This document shows, piece by piece, positions 18,318 through 27,293 of a stretch of 64,000 nt of DNA. Source of the DNA: Mammaliicoccus vitulinus (lineage in GTDB: Bacteria; Bacillota; Bacilli; Staphylococcales; Staphylococcaceae); the NCBI RefSeq assembly GCF_029024305.1, contig NZ_CP118974.1, forward strand, positions 1,829,069 through 1,893,068, in the 5' to 3' direction. Positions within the stretch are counted from its first letter, which is position 1, and each line of letters starts with the position of its first letter. The position numbers were made by a program, and so were the translations under genes. Below the pieces are notes generated by a model. It made no database searches. It was not told the DNA's origin and was given only the letters and a program-made list of their open reading frames with translations.

Positions 18318-19512
18318 CTTCATCACCTTTTCTTAAAAACGTAATTAGCTTTTCAATATTATCTTCCCAAATTAAATGTTCATCTCGATATTTCTTTGCA
18401 TTATTTTCTTTATTCAATAAAGATTGTTTATCATTTTTTAAAGTCTCTATCTCATTAACAATTGTTGTAATTGAAGCTTGTTTTCGAGCAAACCCTAAAT
18501 CGTATTTTTGAATAATAGCTTCAGTAGGACCGCTTATATTGGATATTGGCGGTGTTCCTACACCTATAGAATCTATAATTTTACCAGGCATCACATTCAT
18601 AAAAACATCTGAAGATTCCAATATTGAAAGTGATACGTGGTGTTTAGCTATTTCAGTTAAACAGTCTATACGATCCATTGGCTTTCTTATTTGAATATAT
18701 GCACAATCTTTTACAGCTTGTCTAAATTTAGCAGCTTGTACGCCATATACGATTGCTGTTACATATATTTGTTTGTCATTCAAAGCTTTACATATGGATA
18801 TTAATTTATCGACATCTTGTGCATATCCTATATTTCCTGTATATATTACGCTAAAATCTTCACATTTTTCTTCAACAACCAATTCACTTTTTGAAATCCC
18901 ATTAGGCAAGTAAAAAATGGGCGTTTTATTCTCTAATCTATTTTGAATATGTGCTCTAAATGCTTCGTTGTTTATGACAATTTTATCGGCAGAATTATAC
19001 ATTTTCTTTTCTAAATATTTTAAAAGTGGCATAAATAAACTAATGTTAATATGTTTCAATCCATTTACACTGTCTGGCCATAAATCTCTAATTTCCAACA
19101 CGTATGTCGGGCGCTTTGCTTGTTTGAAAAAAAGTGTTGCCCAAGCAAGAAATATATTTGGACTTGAAACATATACAATATCATAATCTTCCTTATGCAT
19201 TTTAAGAAACACTTTTAATCTTATATATTGTTCCATATAGTAAACTAATCTCATTACAAAATTACTATTTTGTTTATTTCCATGCATTTTCATGCGTATA
19301 ATTTTACTTTTTTCTAACTCATTTAAAGAATGATCAGTAAAATATGTATCATCATCAAATAAGTTTTGGTTCGGGTATGTTGGTTCAGTTGTTAACATTG
19401 TCGGATCTGAGCCTTTCAGTTTAAAAGCTTTAAACATCATTTTCATTCTGTTTGCTGCAGATCCGAGTTCTGGATAAAAGTTTTGTGAAATCATTAATAA
19501 TTTCTTAGTCAT
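18295..19512 (-). CDS. GT4-family glycosyltransferase (WbuB-like)
   Basis: A 405-aa GT-B glycosyltransferase resembling the WbuB/L-fucosamine-transferase branch of family 4. It opens MTKKLLMISQNFYPELGSAANR, has YVSSPNIFLAWATLF and the strongly conserved LEIRDLWPDSV stretch near residue 140, and a donor half with VIYTGNIGYAQDVDKLI and IDSIGVGTPPI. It transfers a sugar to a lipid-linked or growing glycan on the inner face of the membrane. Its end overlaps the ABC ATPase gene by 23 bases, and it follows the permease gene by 12 bases. Sugar specificity cannot be read from sequence. Confidence 0.86.
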   Translation of the reverse strand: MTKKLLMISQNFYPELGSAANRMKMMFKAFKLKGSDPTMLTTEPTYPNQNLFDDDTYFTDHSLNELEKSKIIRMKMHGNKQNSNFVMRLVYYMEQYIRLKVFLKMHKEDYDIVYVSSPNIFLAWATLFFKQAKRPTYVLEIRDLWPDSVNGLKHINISLFMPLLKYLEKKMYNSADKIVINNEAFRAHIQNRLENKTPIFYLPNGISKSELVVEEKCEDFSVIYTGNIGYAQDVDKLISICKALNDKQIYVTAIVYGVQAAKFRQAVKDCAYIQIRKPMDRIDCLTEIAKHHVSLSILESSDVFMNVMPGKIIDSIGVGTPPISNISGPTEAIIQKYDLGFARKQASITTIVNEIETLKNDKQSLLNKENNAKKYRDEHLIWEDNIEKLITFLRKGDEDDKNIQN

Positions 19513-19524
19513 ATTATGAACACC

Positions 19525-20337
19525 CTATAAGTAGTCTAGTAATTTCCTTTTGAATCTTGAATGAATCAATGAACCAATTAACAATAATATAATTGTAATT
19601 AACCAAAAGTATAAATGATCATGCCATTGTCCATATATTGATACATTTCCATGAACAAATGCTGTTCTATATACACCTACTAAATAAGCAAATGGATTTA
19701 AGCTCGCTAATTTTTGCAAAATACCATGCGCCTCTTCCATGGCCCAAAAAATAGGTGTCATAAAGAATAACATTCTTATAACATTTTGAAGTAAATTTTT
19801 AGTATCTCTAATGACAATTATTAAAGTACTCATTATGAGTGATATACCAAAAATAATCGCATAAGATGCAATTAAAAAGTAAATGAACCAGAAATAGTGC
19901 CACCATGGTACATAACCATTAACAAGTGAAATGACAAATAGTATTGATGAAGTAATCATCAGATTAATCATATTGTTCGTTAATGCTATCGAGATAAATA
20001 TTGAGGATGGGAACCTCATCTTCGATAAAAGCCCCACATTACCTTGTATGGCAGCTGCACCAGTATTAATTCCTTGTGAAATAAATAACCAAGGGAAGAG
20101 ACCTGATATTAAATGTACTAAAAATGGTACACCCACTACTTGTGCACTAGCATCTCCTCTTAAACCTAAACCAAACACAAGATAATAAACAGTCACTTGT
20201 AAAATCGGTTGTAATATATTCCAAAACACGCCAAGATAATGATTGGCGTATTGACTTTTCATATTATAAATTGCAAGTTTGAAAATTTTAGGTAAATTAT
20301 TAAATTGTTCTTTAAAGATTTCAGTAACTATCTTCAT
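19525..20337 (-). CDS. Second TagG-like polysaccharide ABC transporter permease
   Basis: A 270-aa ABC-2 type permease with six predicted membrane helices. It has the N-terminal amphipathic signature QYANHYLGVFWNILQPILQVTVYYLVFGLGLR seen in TagG/Wzm proteins (compare HDNYLGLVWELINPVLQIFVYWFAFGFG in TarG of this window). SHFTVIRDTKNLLQNVIRMLFF-type and FFMTPIFWAMEEA stretches follow. It pairs with the TagH-like ATPase two genes downstream, the two being separated by a glycosyltransferase gene. The presence of TarG elsewhere makes this a second, separate glycan exporter. A GTAGGTCG site precedes the ATG. Confidence 0.92.
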   Translation of the reverse strand: MKIVTEIFKEQFNNLPKIFKLAIYNMKSQYANHYLGVFWNILQPILQVTVYYLVFGLGLRGDASAQVVGVPFLVHLISGLFPWLFISQGINTGAAAIQGNVGLLSKMRFPSSIFISIALTNNMINLMITSSILFVISLVNGYVPWWHYFWFIYFLIASYAIIFGISLIMSTLIIVIRDTKNLLQNVIRMLFFMTPIFWAMEEAHGILQKLASLNPFAYLVGVYRTAFVHGNVSIYGQWHDHLYFWLITIILLLIGSLIHSRFKRKLLDYL

Positions 20338-20366
20338 ATTATAACGACCTACTTGATTTTGATTTT

Positions 20367-22199
20367 TTATTTTTCTATAATTTCAAATTCTGAAGCATTG
20401 ATCCACGATGACTTTTCAAAATTTTTACTTGCATATACTGAAATTATTTTTGTCTCTTGAGGACTGAACGTTAAATCATATCCATTTAAGCTTAAATCTA
20501 CTAAATCAATCGTATCATTTTCTACATCAAAGTAGATTATGCCTCTACCATTTGTATTGTTATAAAAAGTTTTAATTTCAATTTTTCGAATGTTATTTGA
20601 TTTATTTGTTAATACTAGCTGTTTTTTATCAACTTTACTAAATTCATTTGAAAGTGCTCTGAACCTAGTTTCATTTAATTTAATATATTGATAAAAATCC
20701 TTACTTTCTATTACAATATTTTCTAAGTTACTTATCCGCTCATCTAATTGTTCTTTTAAATGAATCACTTTATCTTCTAAAGAGTCACTATTGTTTACTT
20801 GAAAATAATTTAAGATTGGCCAATTGTTTTGAACAATTAATTTATGTAGCTGTTGATCTTGTTTATCTGAGTCATTTATATTAAGTAACTCAAACAGAAT
20901 ATGCCTTGTGTTTATTAAACTAAATACATCTAAATAACCGTCACTTTCTTGAATGATGCCACTGTGCCATCCATTCATTCTTGATTCGTAATATAAAATT
21001 TCAAATGGATGATAACCAGATTGTATTGTTTTATTCAAATCGTTTCTAACGATGAAGTCCGACAAATATTTCGTCACCAGCTCGTCATCAATCGGAAAAT
21101 CTTTTGCCCATTTTTTTATAGCACTGTTATAAGGGAAAAAAGAATCTCGATTTTGAATGTTTTTTGGAATAATACCTTTAGCCAATTCAAAAATTGTCGA
21201 TTTTAAATGTATGACATTTTTAAAGTCATTATTTTCACTATAGTAATTAATAAGTTTTATACTGTGGCTCGTTTCATATAAATCATAATCTTCATTTAAC
21301 TTAGGTTTTATCGGTAAGTTGTCCATATTAAATAATGTATGGTTTAAATTTAAATTAGATGCAAGCTTTTGTGCTATTAATTCATCTATACGATATATTT
21401 GAGCTACTGCATTATTTTCTAATTCTTCTATATTTTTCGTATAAGTGAAAAAATTGACCCTATCCGTATGATCTTTAATATAAGACAATGATACTTTTGA
21501 GTCATGACCAGCAGTGACAGAGCACAATACCTTCTTATCTAGTCCAAATAAATATTTAACCGATTCTTTTATCTCATTGTCTATTAAACTGTATACATCT
21601 TCAGCCGATTTTTCTTCATAAGATTTAATCGGATAAATTCTTTTAATTTTTTGCGACGTCATGTTCAACCTTGTATTTGCATTAAATTTATAAATATTTT
21701 TGTATTTACTATAGTCTAAAAAGCCATTTGATTTATAAGCAATTTGTTCACAATCAATGTTATAAAGCTGTTCAATCAATTGTTTTAATAGCTCCGAATG
21801 ACTAGCATATACAGGCAAGTCAGCGTGATAATACAGTGATAAAAATGATGTTGCATCATTATAAAAGTATAATTGTTCATTGCATTCTAAAAACAATGCA
21901 TATCTACCATTATAAAAACTCATCTCTTCTAGAAATTCATATGAATCTATTTCGTGTGATAATAATTGAGAGAATATTTCATCATAATTCAATTCACTAT
22001 TTTTAGTGTGAACTAAATGACCTAACAACACAACTTTTGCTCCACTCATCGAATCTTGGTAATCATCTAAGTCATCAGAAAAATATACTTTATAATCATG
22101 GAATTCTATATTTTTTTGATAATATTCATGATTAACCGAGAATTGATTGGGATACACCATATATGCTTTATGAAACTTTGTTAGTACATGATTCATCAT
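20367..22199 (-). CDS. Asparagine-synthase-like ATP-pyrophosphatase, no glutaminase cysteine
   Basis: A 610-aa protein whose central part carries the PP-loop of the asparagine synthetase family, LCSVTAGHDSKVSLSYI (about residues 223-240, matching SxGxDS), which would adenylate a carboxylate. The first 150 residues keep the look of a glutaminase fold (FYNGRYALFLECNEQLYFYND, then VYASHSELLKQLI) but start MMNHVLTK with no Cys at position 2, so glutamine hydrolysis is not expected. The C-terminal 100 residues look like a beta-rich add-on (LNGYDLTFSPQETKIISVYAS). In an operon with a UDP-uronate-forming dehydrogenase, amidation or amino-acylation of an acidic sugar is the obvious hypothesis. The start could also be the second Met. 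Confidence 0.72.
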   Translation of the reverse strand: MMNHVLTKFHKAYMVYPNQFSVNHEYYQKNIEFHDYKVYFSDDLDDYQDSMSGAKVVLLGHLVHTKNSELNYDEIFSQLLSHEIDSYEFLEEMSFYNGRYALFLECNEQLYFYNDATSFLSLYYHADLPVYASHSELLKQLIEQLYNIDCEQIAYKSNGFLDYSKYKNIYKFNANTRLNMTSQKIKRIYPIKSYEEKSAEDVYSLIDNEIKESVKYLFGLDKKVLCSVTAGHDSKVSLSYIKDHTDRVNFFTYTKNIEELENNAVAQIYRIDELIAQKLASNLNLNHTLFNMDNLPIKPKLNEDYDLYETSHSIKLINYYSENNDFKNVIHLKSTIFELAKGIIPKNIQNRDSFFPYNSAIKKWAKDFPIDDELVTKYLSDFIVRNDLNKTIQSGYHPFEILYYESRMNGWHSGIIQESDGYLDVFSLINTRHILFELLNINDSDKQDQQLHKLIVQNNWPILNYFQVNNSDSLEDKVIHLKEQLDERISNLENIVIESKDFYQYIKLNETRFRALSNEFSKVDKKQLVLTNKSNNIRKIEIKTFYNNTNGRGIIYFDVENDTIDLVDLSLNGYDLTFSPQETKIISVYASKNFEKSSWINASEFEIIEK

Positions 22200-22229
22200 A
22201 TCCCCCCCTTATTTTCATACACGAATCGT

Positions 22230-24860
22230 TTACTGAACTTCTTTTTTCAGATTTTCAATATATTGAATTAAATCGTGATCATCTGGACGTTTATATTGAT
22301 CATATAAACTATAAATTTCTAAAAATCTTTCAACCGCTTCTTTTCTTTCATCAGCCTTAACTTTCTCAAGTCTTGGTAAATACCAACCTTTCACATAGAA
22401 GTTAAATCTATGTTCTAAATATGAATTAAGCAGTCCATGTTTTTCATAAAATGGAATTCTTTCAATTTCTAATGCATAATACTTATCAAATAATTTTTTA
22501 GAAATTGAATTCGTTACAGAACCTGACACTGCTGCATAATACATGTGAATGACATCCGTAACTGCTTTTACTTTTTTAGAATTAATCATCAATTCTTGGA
22601 AGAACAACGTATCCTGACCTGCTGCACCTTCAATCATTTGTATTTCATTATCTTTAATAATATTCGATTTAATCACTAAAGCTTGAATACTTTGTGCACG
22701 TAATCCACATTTTTTCATGTATTTCTTTGGATCTTCAATTAATAAATTTCCATCATTATATTTCATTACTGTTCCAGCATAATTAAACAACGCTCTACGC
22801 TTATTGTCTTCTTTAATAATATTTCCGACAACCATATCTACATCTTTATTCATCTCAATTTCTTCTAATAATGTTGCATAACCATCACCTGTAGCTTCAT
22901 TGTCAGGATCAAGATAAGTCATATATTCAGTCGTTGCAAGTTCCGCCCCTTTATTTCTTGGTCTTGATGCACTGCCTGATCCTTGATCATAAGCGTAATA
23001 CACAATATCCGGGAACCTTCTTCTCAATCTGTTAATAATAGAAATTGTTTCTGAATCCGTACTGCCATCATTAACAAAAATAATTTCCATTTCATCAAAA
23101 ATTGATGACCTTCTTAAACTACGCATACATTTGTCTTCTAAGTATGTCCCATTATTATGAATAGGAATGATAACACTTAATTTTTTCTTTTGATGATTTT
23201 GACCATATAAATTATCTTGGTAAATTTCGGATTGGTCTAAATTGTATCCATTATTTGAATGAGATACATTTAAATTTTCATCTACAATATTTTTATGATA
23301 CATAGTTAAATATTTATCTTTTGCTTCCTCGATATATTGGTGCGCCTCGTGTTGTTGATCTTTAGTAACAAAATCGACATCAACATATTTAAAAGCGGAT
23401 AATAAATCTTCTAAATAATATTCTTCATATTCAATAGAATCTTTCATGAAAGTAACGAATTCAAATTGGCTTATGTCATCTACTTTTTGTTTATCTTCAA
23501 TTACATCAAACTGTACATATAGTTGGCGATTCAATATATCATTCATTTTATCTGTTAATTGATCTACAATGACTAAAACTTTTTGTTCTTGTTGAGTTGG
23601 TTTAATATCTATATGCGCCAAGACTTCATCTAATCTATGATAAGTTGTGCTGTCTCTCATGACACTTCTAATGCTCTTCGCCTGCATATCTTCAATTTCA
23701 TATTCTTTATATTGATTCATAATTGGAGCGACATCACTTTTATGATTAATCATGAATACGTTAGGAAATTGATTGTTAACACCTACTGAATAATTAGATA
23801 ATATTAAATTACCGAAAGCTTGTAATTCAAAAATTCTGTTAGCAAACATTGTTTCTGAATATTTAACTGAATTTACATTTACTGCCCATCGATATACTTT
23901 ATGTAATCTCATTAGCTCATTATGATCAATTGGCATTGTTAAAAATGGAATATATTTCATTGGAAACTGATAACGGGATCTTCTTAACGGTAAATTTCTA
24001 TCAATTATCGTTAAATCATTTTCATTATTAATTAACTCATCAAAAATCCTTGCTGATTCTTGGTTTCTGACTGGATATTTTTCAGTCCAACTTCCTGCAA
24101 ATATAACATCATTTTTAAACGATTTATTATATTGGCTTCTAGAACCAACCGGATTATGATAATGAGGATTAATACCAAACTGAAGGACATGAACGTTGTC
24201 ATTTTGACAATATGCTTTGTAATCATCTACAACCTCTTCAGCAGAAGTTAAAATAATATCACATTCCGTTGCAATATCTTTGTATAAATGGAAATTAACC
24301 GGATCTTCTTTTGAATAAAATACAATTGGAATATTTAGCTTTTTAGCCTTTTGAATACCTTCTATTAGCATTCTTCTCTTCTCACTATTAACAGATGCTA
24401 GACCTGTCCAACTGCCATCTATGCCTCTCCAAGCAGTTGCAACAATTAATACATCCATATCGTTACTGAGCGAAGTGAATTCACTATCTATATACACGAT
24501 ATTACCTATATCTTTAAACGAGTTATATAAAAATTCATCAGCGATTAATCCAACTTTATATTTGTTTTTCACAAATGATCTCGATTCATTAGAATCGTTT
24601 AATTTCGAAATGTGTTGTTGATGATTATCAAGGAAATCTAATTTCGATTCATCAGCAACTTTTTTATAATAGTTATGATGATTCGTATAATCTTTCACTT
24701 TTTTCAATTTGTATAATCCATACATATAATCTTGTTCCACAATATCCAACACTTCTTCTAGTTGTTCAACTTTAGTTTTATCATCAAAGTTAACTAATTC
24801 TTCTTTCGTTGTTTGAAGTGCATTGTTGTTTTCAAGCTTTGTTGGTTTATTTGAAGACAT
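22230..24860 (-). CDS. Two-domain glycosyltransferase: CgeB-like GT-B plus GT2
   Basis: An 876-aa fusion. Residues about 100-440 resemble the CgeB/glyco_trans_1_2 family (IPIVFYSKEDPVNFHLY, ILTSAEEVVDDYK, DVIFAGSWTEKYPVRNQESARI, FANRIFELQAFGNLILSNYS). A linker is followed at about 555-800 by a family 2 GT-A domain with LSVIIPIHNNGTYLEDKC, IFVNDGSTDSET, SRPRNKGAELA and the DxD-like YLDPDNEATGDGYATL. The C-terminal 70 residues are helical. Two transferase activities in one chain would add two sugars in sequence or a repeating disaccharide. The ATG overlaps the upstream stop (TAATG) and has a GGAGG site. Confidence 0.85.
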   Translation of the reverse strand: MSSNKPTKLENNNALQTTKEELVNFDDKTKVEQLEEVLDIVEQDYMYGLYKLKKVKDYTNHHNYYKKVADESKLDFLDNHQQHISKLNDSNESRSFVKNKYKVGLIADEFLYNSFKDIGNIVYIDSEFTSLSNDMDVLIVATAWRGIDGSWTGLASVNSEKRRMLIEGIQKAKKLNIPIVFYSKEDPVNFHLYKDIATECDIILTSAEEVVDDYKAYCQNDNVHVLQFGINPHYHNPVGSRSQYNKSFKNDVIFAGSWTEKYPVRNQESARIFDELINNENDLTIIDRNLPLRRSRYQFPMKYIPFLTMPIDHNELMRLHKVYRWAVNVNSVKYSETMFANRIFELQAFGNLILSNYSVGVNNQFPNVFMINHKSDVAPIMNQYKEYEIEDMQAKSIRSVMRDSTTYHRLDEVLAHIDIKPTQQEQKVLVIVDQLTDKMNDILNRQLYVQFDVIEDKQKVDDISQFEFVTFMKDSIEYEEYYLEDLLSAFKYVDVDFVTKDQQHEAHQYIEEAKDKYLTMYHKNIVDENLNVSHSNNGYNLDQSEIYQDNLYGQNHQKKKLSVIIPIHNNGTYLEDKCMRSLRRSSIFDEMEIIFVNDGSTDSETISIINRLRRRFPDIVYYAYDQGSGSASRPRNKGAELATTEYMTYLDPDNEATGDGYATLLEEIEMNKDVDMVVGNIIKEDNKRRALFNYAGTVMKYNDGNLLIEDPKKYMKKCGLRAQSIQALVIKSNIIKDNEIQMIEGAAGQDTLFFQELMINSKKVKAVTDVIHMYYAAVSGSVTNSISKKLFDKYYALEIERIPFYEKHGLLNSYLEHRFNFYVKGWYLPRLEKVKADERKEAVERFLEIYSLYDQYKRPDDHDLIQYIENLKKEVQ

Positions 24861-25804
24861 TACGATTTCCTCCTATTTCTCCAACCCCAGTATTTTGTTT
24901 GGATTTTTCCTAATTTAGAATTTCTCAAATTATGATATAATCTTTCATACTGCAATTTATCTTCTTTTTTATTACTTTTTTGTAATGTAATATTCTCATT
25001 TATTAAACGCACAATAGCGGATTTAGATTCTTTTCTTTCCTCTTGAAAGTTAGTAATCATATCTAATTGTTCCAGTTCTAACTCATTATAATCCTCATAA
25101 CTACTGCTTTCTAAAGCATCAATAAATTGACTATCTATTAAATCAGAAAAATTTATCCAATATTTTTTCTTTTTGATGATGACTCTTGCTGAACGCGCTT
25201 TTAAAAATACCATATCGATACTCACGTTATTAAAGTCGAACTGTTCTTCATCTAAAGAAAGTTCAATCGTTTTATTCTTCGCACTGTCTTGATAAAAAAT
25301 AGTAGAATCTTCTATAGCTGCTTTAGTGTTTACCATGACAGCTCTATCAATATCTTTTGTGTGCACAAATCCAGTAAATGTACCTTTATTAAATATGGCT
25401 TCTAAAATTTCACCTTCATATAAATATAAAGCTCTAGATGAAAAGTTTTTTTCTTGGAATAACAAGTTATAGTCTACTTTAAAACCTAACGCTCTATTTA
25501 TTTGTGGCGTTGTAAAGTTTGTTAAATCTACTCTTATTGTATCGATAGGTTTTGAAATTAATTTGATAGAGTTATTTAATTTAGTCCATCCAATAATATT
25601 CGAACCTCTCACAATCAGACCGTAAAGTTCGCTTTCAATTTCTTTAACTGAAATAACTTTTAAAGCTTTGTTTAAATAATCAGAAGCGTGTCCTACTGTA
25701 ATTTCATCATCATCCACATCATAAATCTCTTGATTTTCTGGTTCTATTAAAATAATTTGAAAGCTTAATCCGCTTTGAATAAATGGATTTTTTACGTCAA
25801 TCAT
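24860..25804 (-). CDS. Unknown protein with GW/SH3-like segments in a glycan operon
   Basis: A 314-aa protein with no signal peptide or membrane helix. It contains several short segments like GW/SH3 modules: LYGLIVRGSNIIGWTKLNN, AIFNKGTFTGFVHTKDID and VIIKKKKYWINFSDLID, each a strand-turn-aromatic-strand pattern. The C-terminus has a coiled segment and then SKLGKIQTKYWGWRNRRKS, a basic aromatic tail also seen near the ends of surface-glycan transferases. It lies between the dehydrogenase and the double glycosyltransferase, overlapping the latter by one base, so it may be a scaffold for the assembly complex. The start is set at MIDVKNPF behind GAGGGG; a TTG five codons earlier is unlikely. I do not recognise the family. 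Confidence 0.6.
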   Translation of the reverse strand: MIDVKNPFIQSGLSFQIILIEPENQEIYDVDDDEITVGHASDYLNKALKVISVKEIESELYGLIVRGSNIIGWTKLNNSIKLISKPIDTIRVDLTNFTTPQINRALGFKVDYNLLFQEKNFSSRALYLYEGEILEAIFNKGTFTGFVHTKDIDRAVMVNTKAAIEDSTIFYQDSAKNKTIELSLDEEQFDFNNVSIDMVFLKARSARVIIKKKKYWINFSDLIDSQFIDALESSSYEDYNELELEQLDMITNFQEERKESKSAIVRLINENITLQKSNKKEDKLQYERLYHNLRNSKLGKIQTKYWGWRNRRKS

Positions 25805-25822
25805 ACGAAGACCCCTCAATCT

Positions 25823-27106
25823 TTACTTATTAAATGAATACGCTACTTCTTTTCCGAATGTATATAAATTACCGTAGTTATAATACTTAACTTGTTCAAA
25901 TTTAGTTTGAACAACATTTTTAGTATCAAATATAATTTTATCTTTCATGCCATCAAAGTCTTGATCAACTAACGTTTTAAATTCTGAATGGTCGCTTAAT
26001 ATTAAGACAAGTGAGGCATCTTTAACTGCTTTCTTAACATCTTTTTCAACAAAACCTAATTCAACGTGTGGATCATAAGCTTCAATAATCAGATTTTCTT
26101 CTTTTCTCAAATCATTATAAATATCGAATGCAGGTGACTCTCTTACATCATCTACATCTCCTTTGTAAGTTAAACCAAATACGACTATTTTATTGCCATT
26201 TAATGTTTCTAATATTTTTTTAGATTCTTCAATAACATATTGAGGCATTGAGCGATTAATACGTCTGCCTTCTTGAATTAATGTCGTAGTCTCTGGCGCT
26301 TTTGCAATAATAAAGTATGGATCAACTGCTAGACAATGACCACCAACACCTGGGCCTGGTAAATGAATGTTTACACGAGGATGTTTATTCGCCATTTTAA
26401 TAACTTCTAGTACATTGATATCTAATTGATTACATACCATAGCTAATTCATTCGCTAGTGCTATATTTAAATCTCGATAAGTATTTTCCATAAGCTTACT
26501 CATTTCAGCTGTCTTAGCGTTTGTTTCAATCATTTCGCCTTGAACAAATGTGCCATAAACTTCTTTACCCGCTTCGACACATGCCGGAGTAATACCACCA
26601 ATAATTCTATTATTATGAATCAATTCATGTAATATTTTTCCTGGCAACACTCTTTCAGGACAATGTACTAAAAATATATCTTTCCCAATTTCAAAACCTT
26701 GGCTCTCAAGATATGGTTTAACATGATCATCTGTAGTTCTTGGTGCAATTGTCGATTCAACAATTACAGTATTTCCTTTTTCTAAAAATGGAACGATAGA
26801 TTCTACTGCACCCATAACTAATGAAATATCACATGATTCATATTGATCATCATTATTTGGAGTTGGTACTGCAATAATAAATGCATCAGCTTCTTCAGGT
26901 GTTAAACTTGCTTTAAATTTATTTTGAGATAGTACTTCCTCATATGCTTCTTGTAAACCTGGCTCTTCAATATGAATTTGACCATTATTTAATTTATCTA
27001 CTGCTTCTTTATTTATATCTACACCTACAACGTCTACACCATGTTTCGCAAACATAATTGAGGTTGGTAATCCAATGTATCCTAAACCAATAGTAGTTAA
27101 TTTCAT
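25823..27106 (-). CDS. UDP-N-acetyl-D-mannosamine dehydrogenase-type enzyme (WecC/Cap5O-like)
   Basis: A 427-aa NAD-dependent nucleotide-sugar 6-dehydrogenase that oxidises the C6 hydroxyl twice to a uronic acid. The Rossmann motif is LTTIGLGYIGLPTSIMFAKHG. The catalytic cysteine lies in LPGPGVGGHCLAVDPYFI near residue 258, and GLTYKGDVDDVRESPA is the C-terminal domain signature. The VNIHLPGPGVGGHC wording fits the UDP-ManNAc branch better than UDP-glucose dehydrogenases, so the product is probably UDP-ManNAcA. It is first in the eight-gene operon, with an AAAAGGATGG ribosome site, and points to an acidic aminosugar in the polymer. The epimerase making UDP-ManNAc is not in the window. Confidence 0.88.
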   Translation of the reverse strand: MKLTTIGLGYIGLPTSIMFAKHGVDVVGVDINKEAVDKLNNGQIHIEEPGLQEAYEEVLSQNKFKASLTPEEADAFIIAVPTPNNDDQYESCDISLVMGAVESIVPFLEKGNTVIVESTIAPRTTDDHVKPYLESQGFEIGKDIFLVHCPERVLPGKILHELIHNNRIIGGITPACVEAGKEVYGTFVQGEMIETNAKTAEMSKLMENTYRDLNIALANELAMVCNQLDINVLEVIKMANKHPRVNIHLPGPGVGGHCLAVDPYFIIAKAPETTTLIQEGRRINRSMPQYVIEESKKILETLNGNKIVVFGLTYKGDVDDVRESPAFDIYNDLRKEENLIIEAYDPHVELGFVEKDVKKAVKDASLVLILSDHSEFKTLVDQDFDGMKDKIIFDTKNVVQTKFEQVKYYNYGNLYTFGKEVAYSFNK

Positions 27107-27260
27107 ATTATATCCATCCTTTTATAATTAAATTGTTAAGCTATTACTTTTGTAATGTTAAATATATTGTAACTATTATTAAAGCAATAAACAGTTGATT
27201 AACAGATACTTAAAGAAGGGTTTACATTCTTTTATCAATGTTTACAATTAATCAATAAAT

Positions 27261-27293
27261 AAAAAAGAACTCAAAGTTAATTGAGTTCTTTAA
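27261..27293 (-). terminator. Terminator of OatA-like gene 1
   Basis: AAAAGAACTCAA / TTGAGTTCTTT forms a hairpin that overlaps the stop codon of the acyltransferase gene and is followed on the minus strand by a T run. It separates that gene from the glycopolymer operon. Confidence 0.8.
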
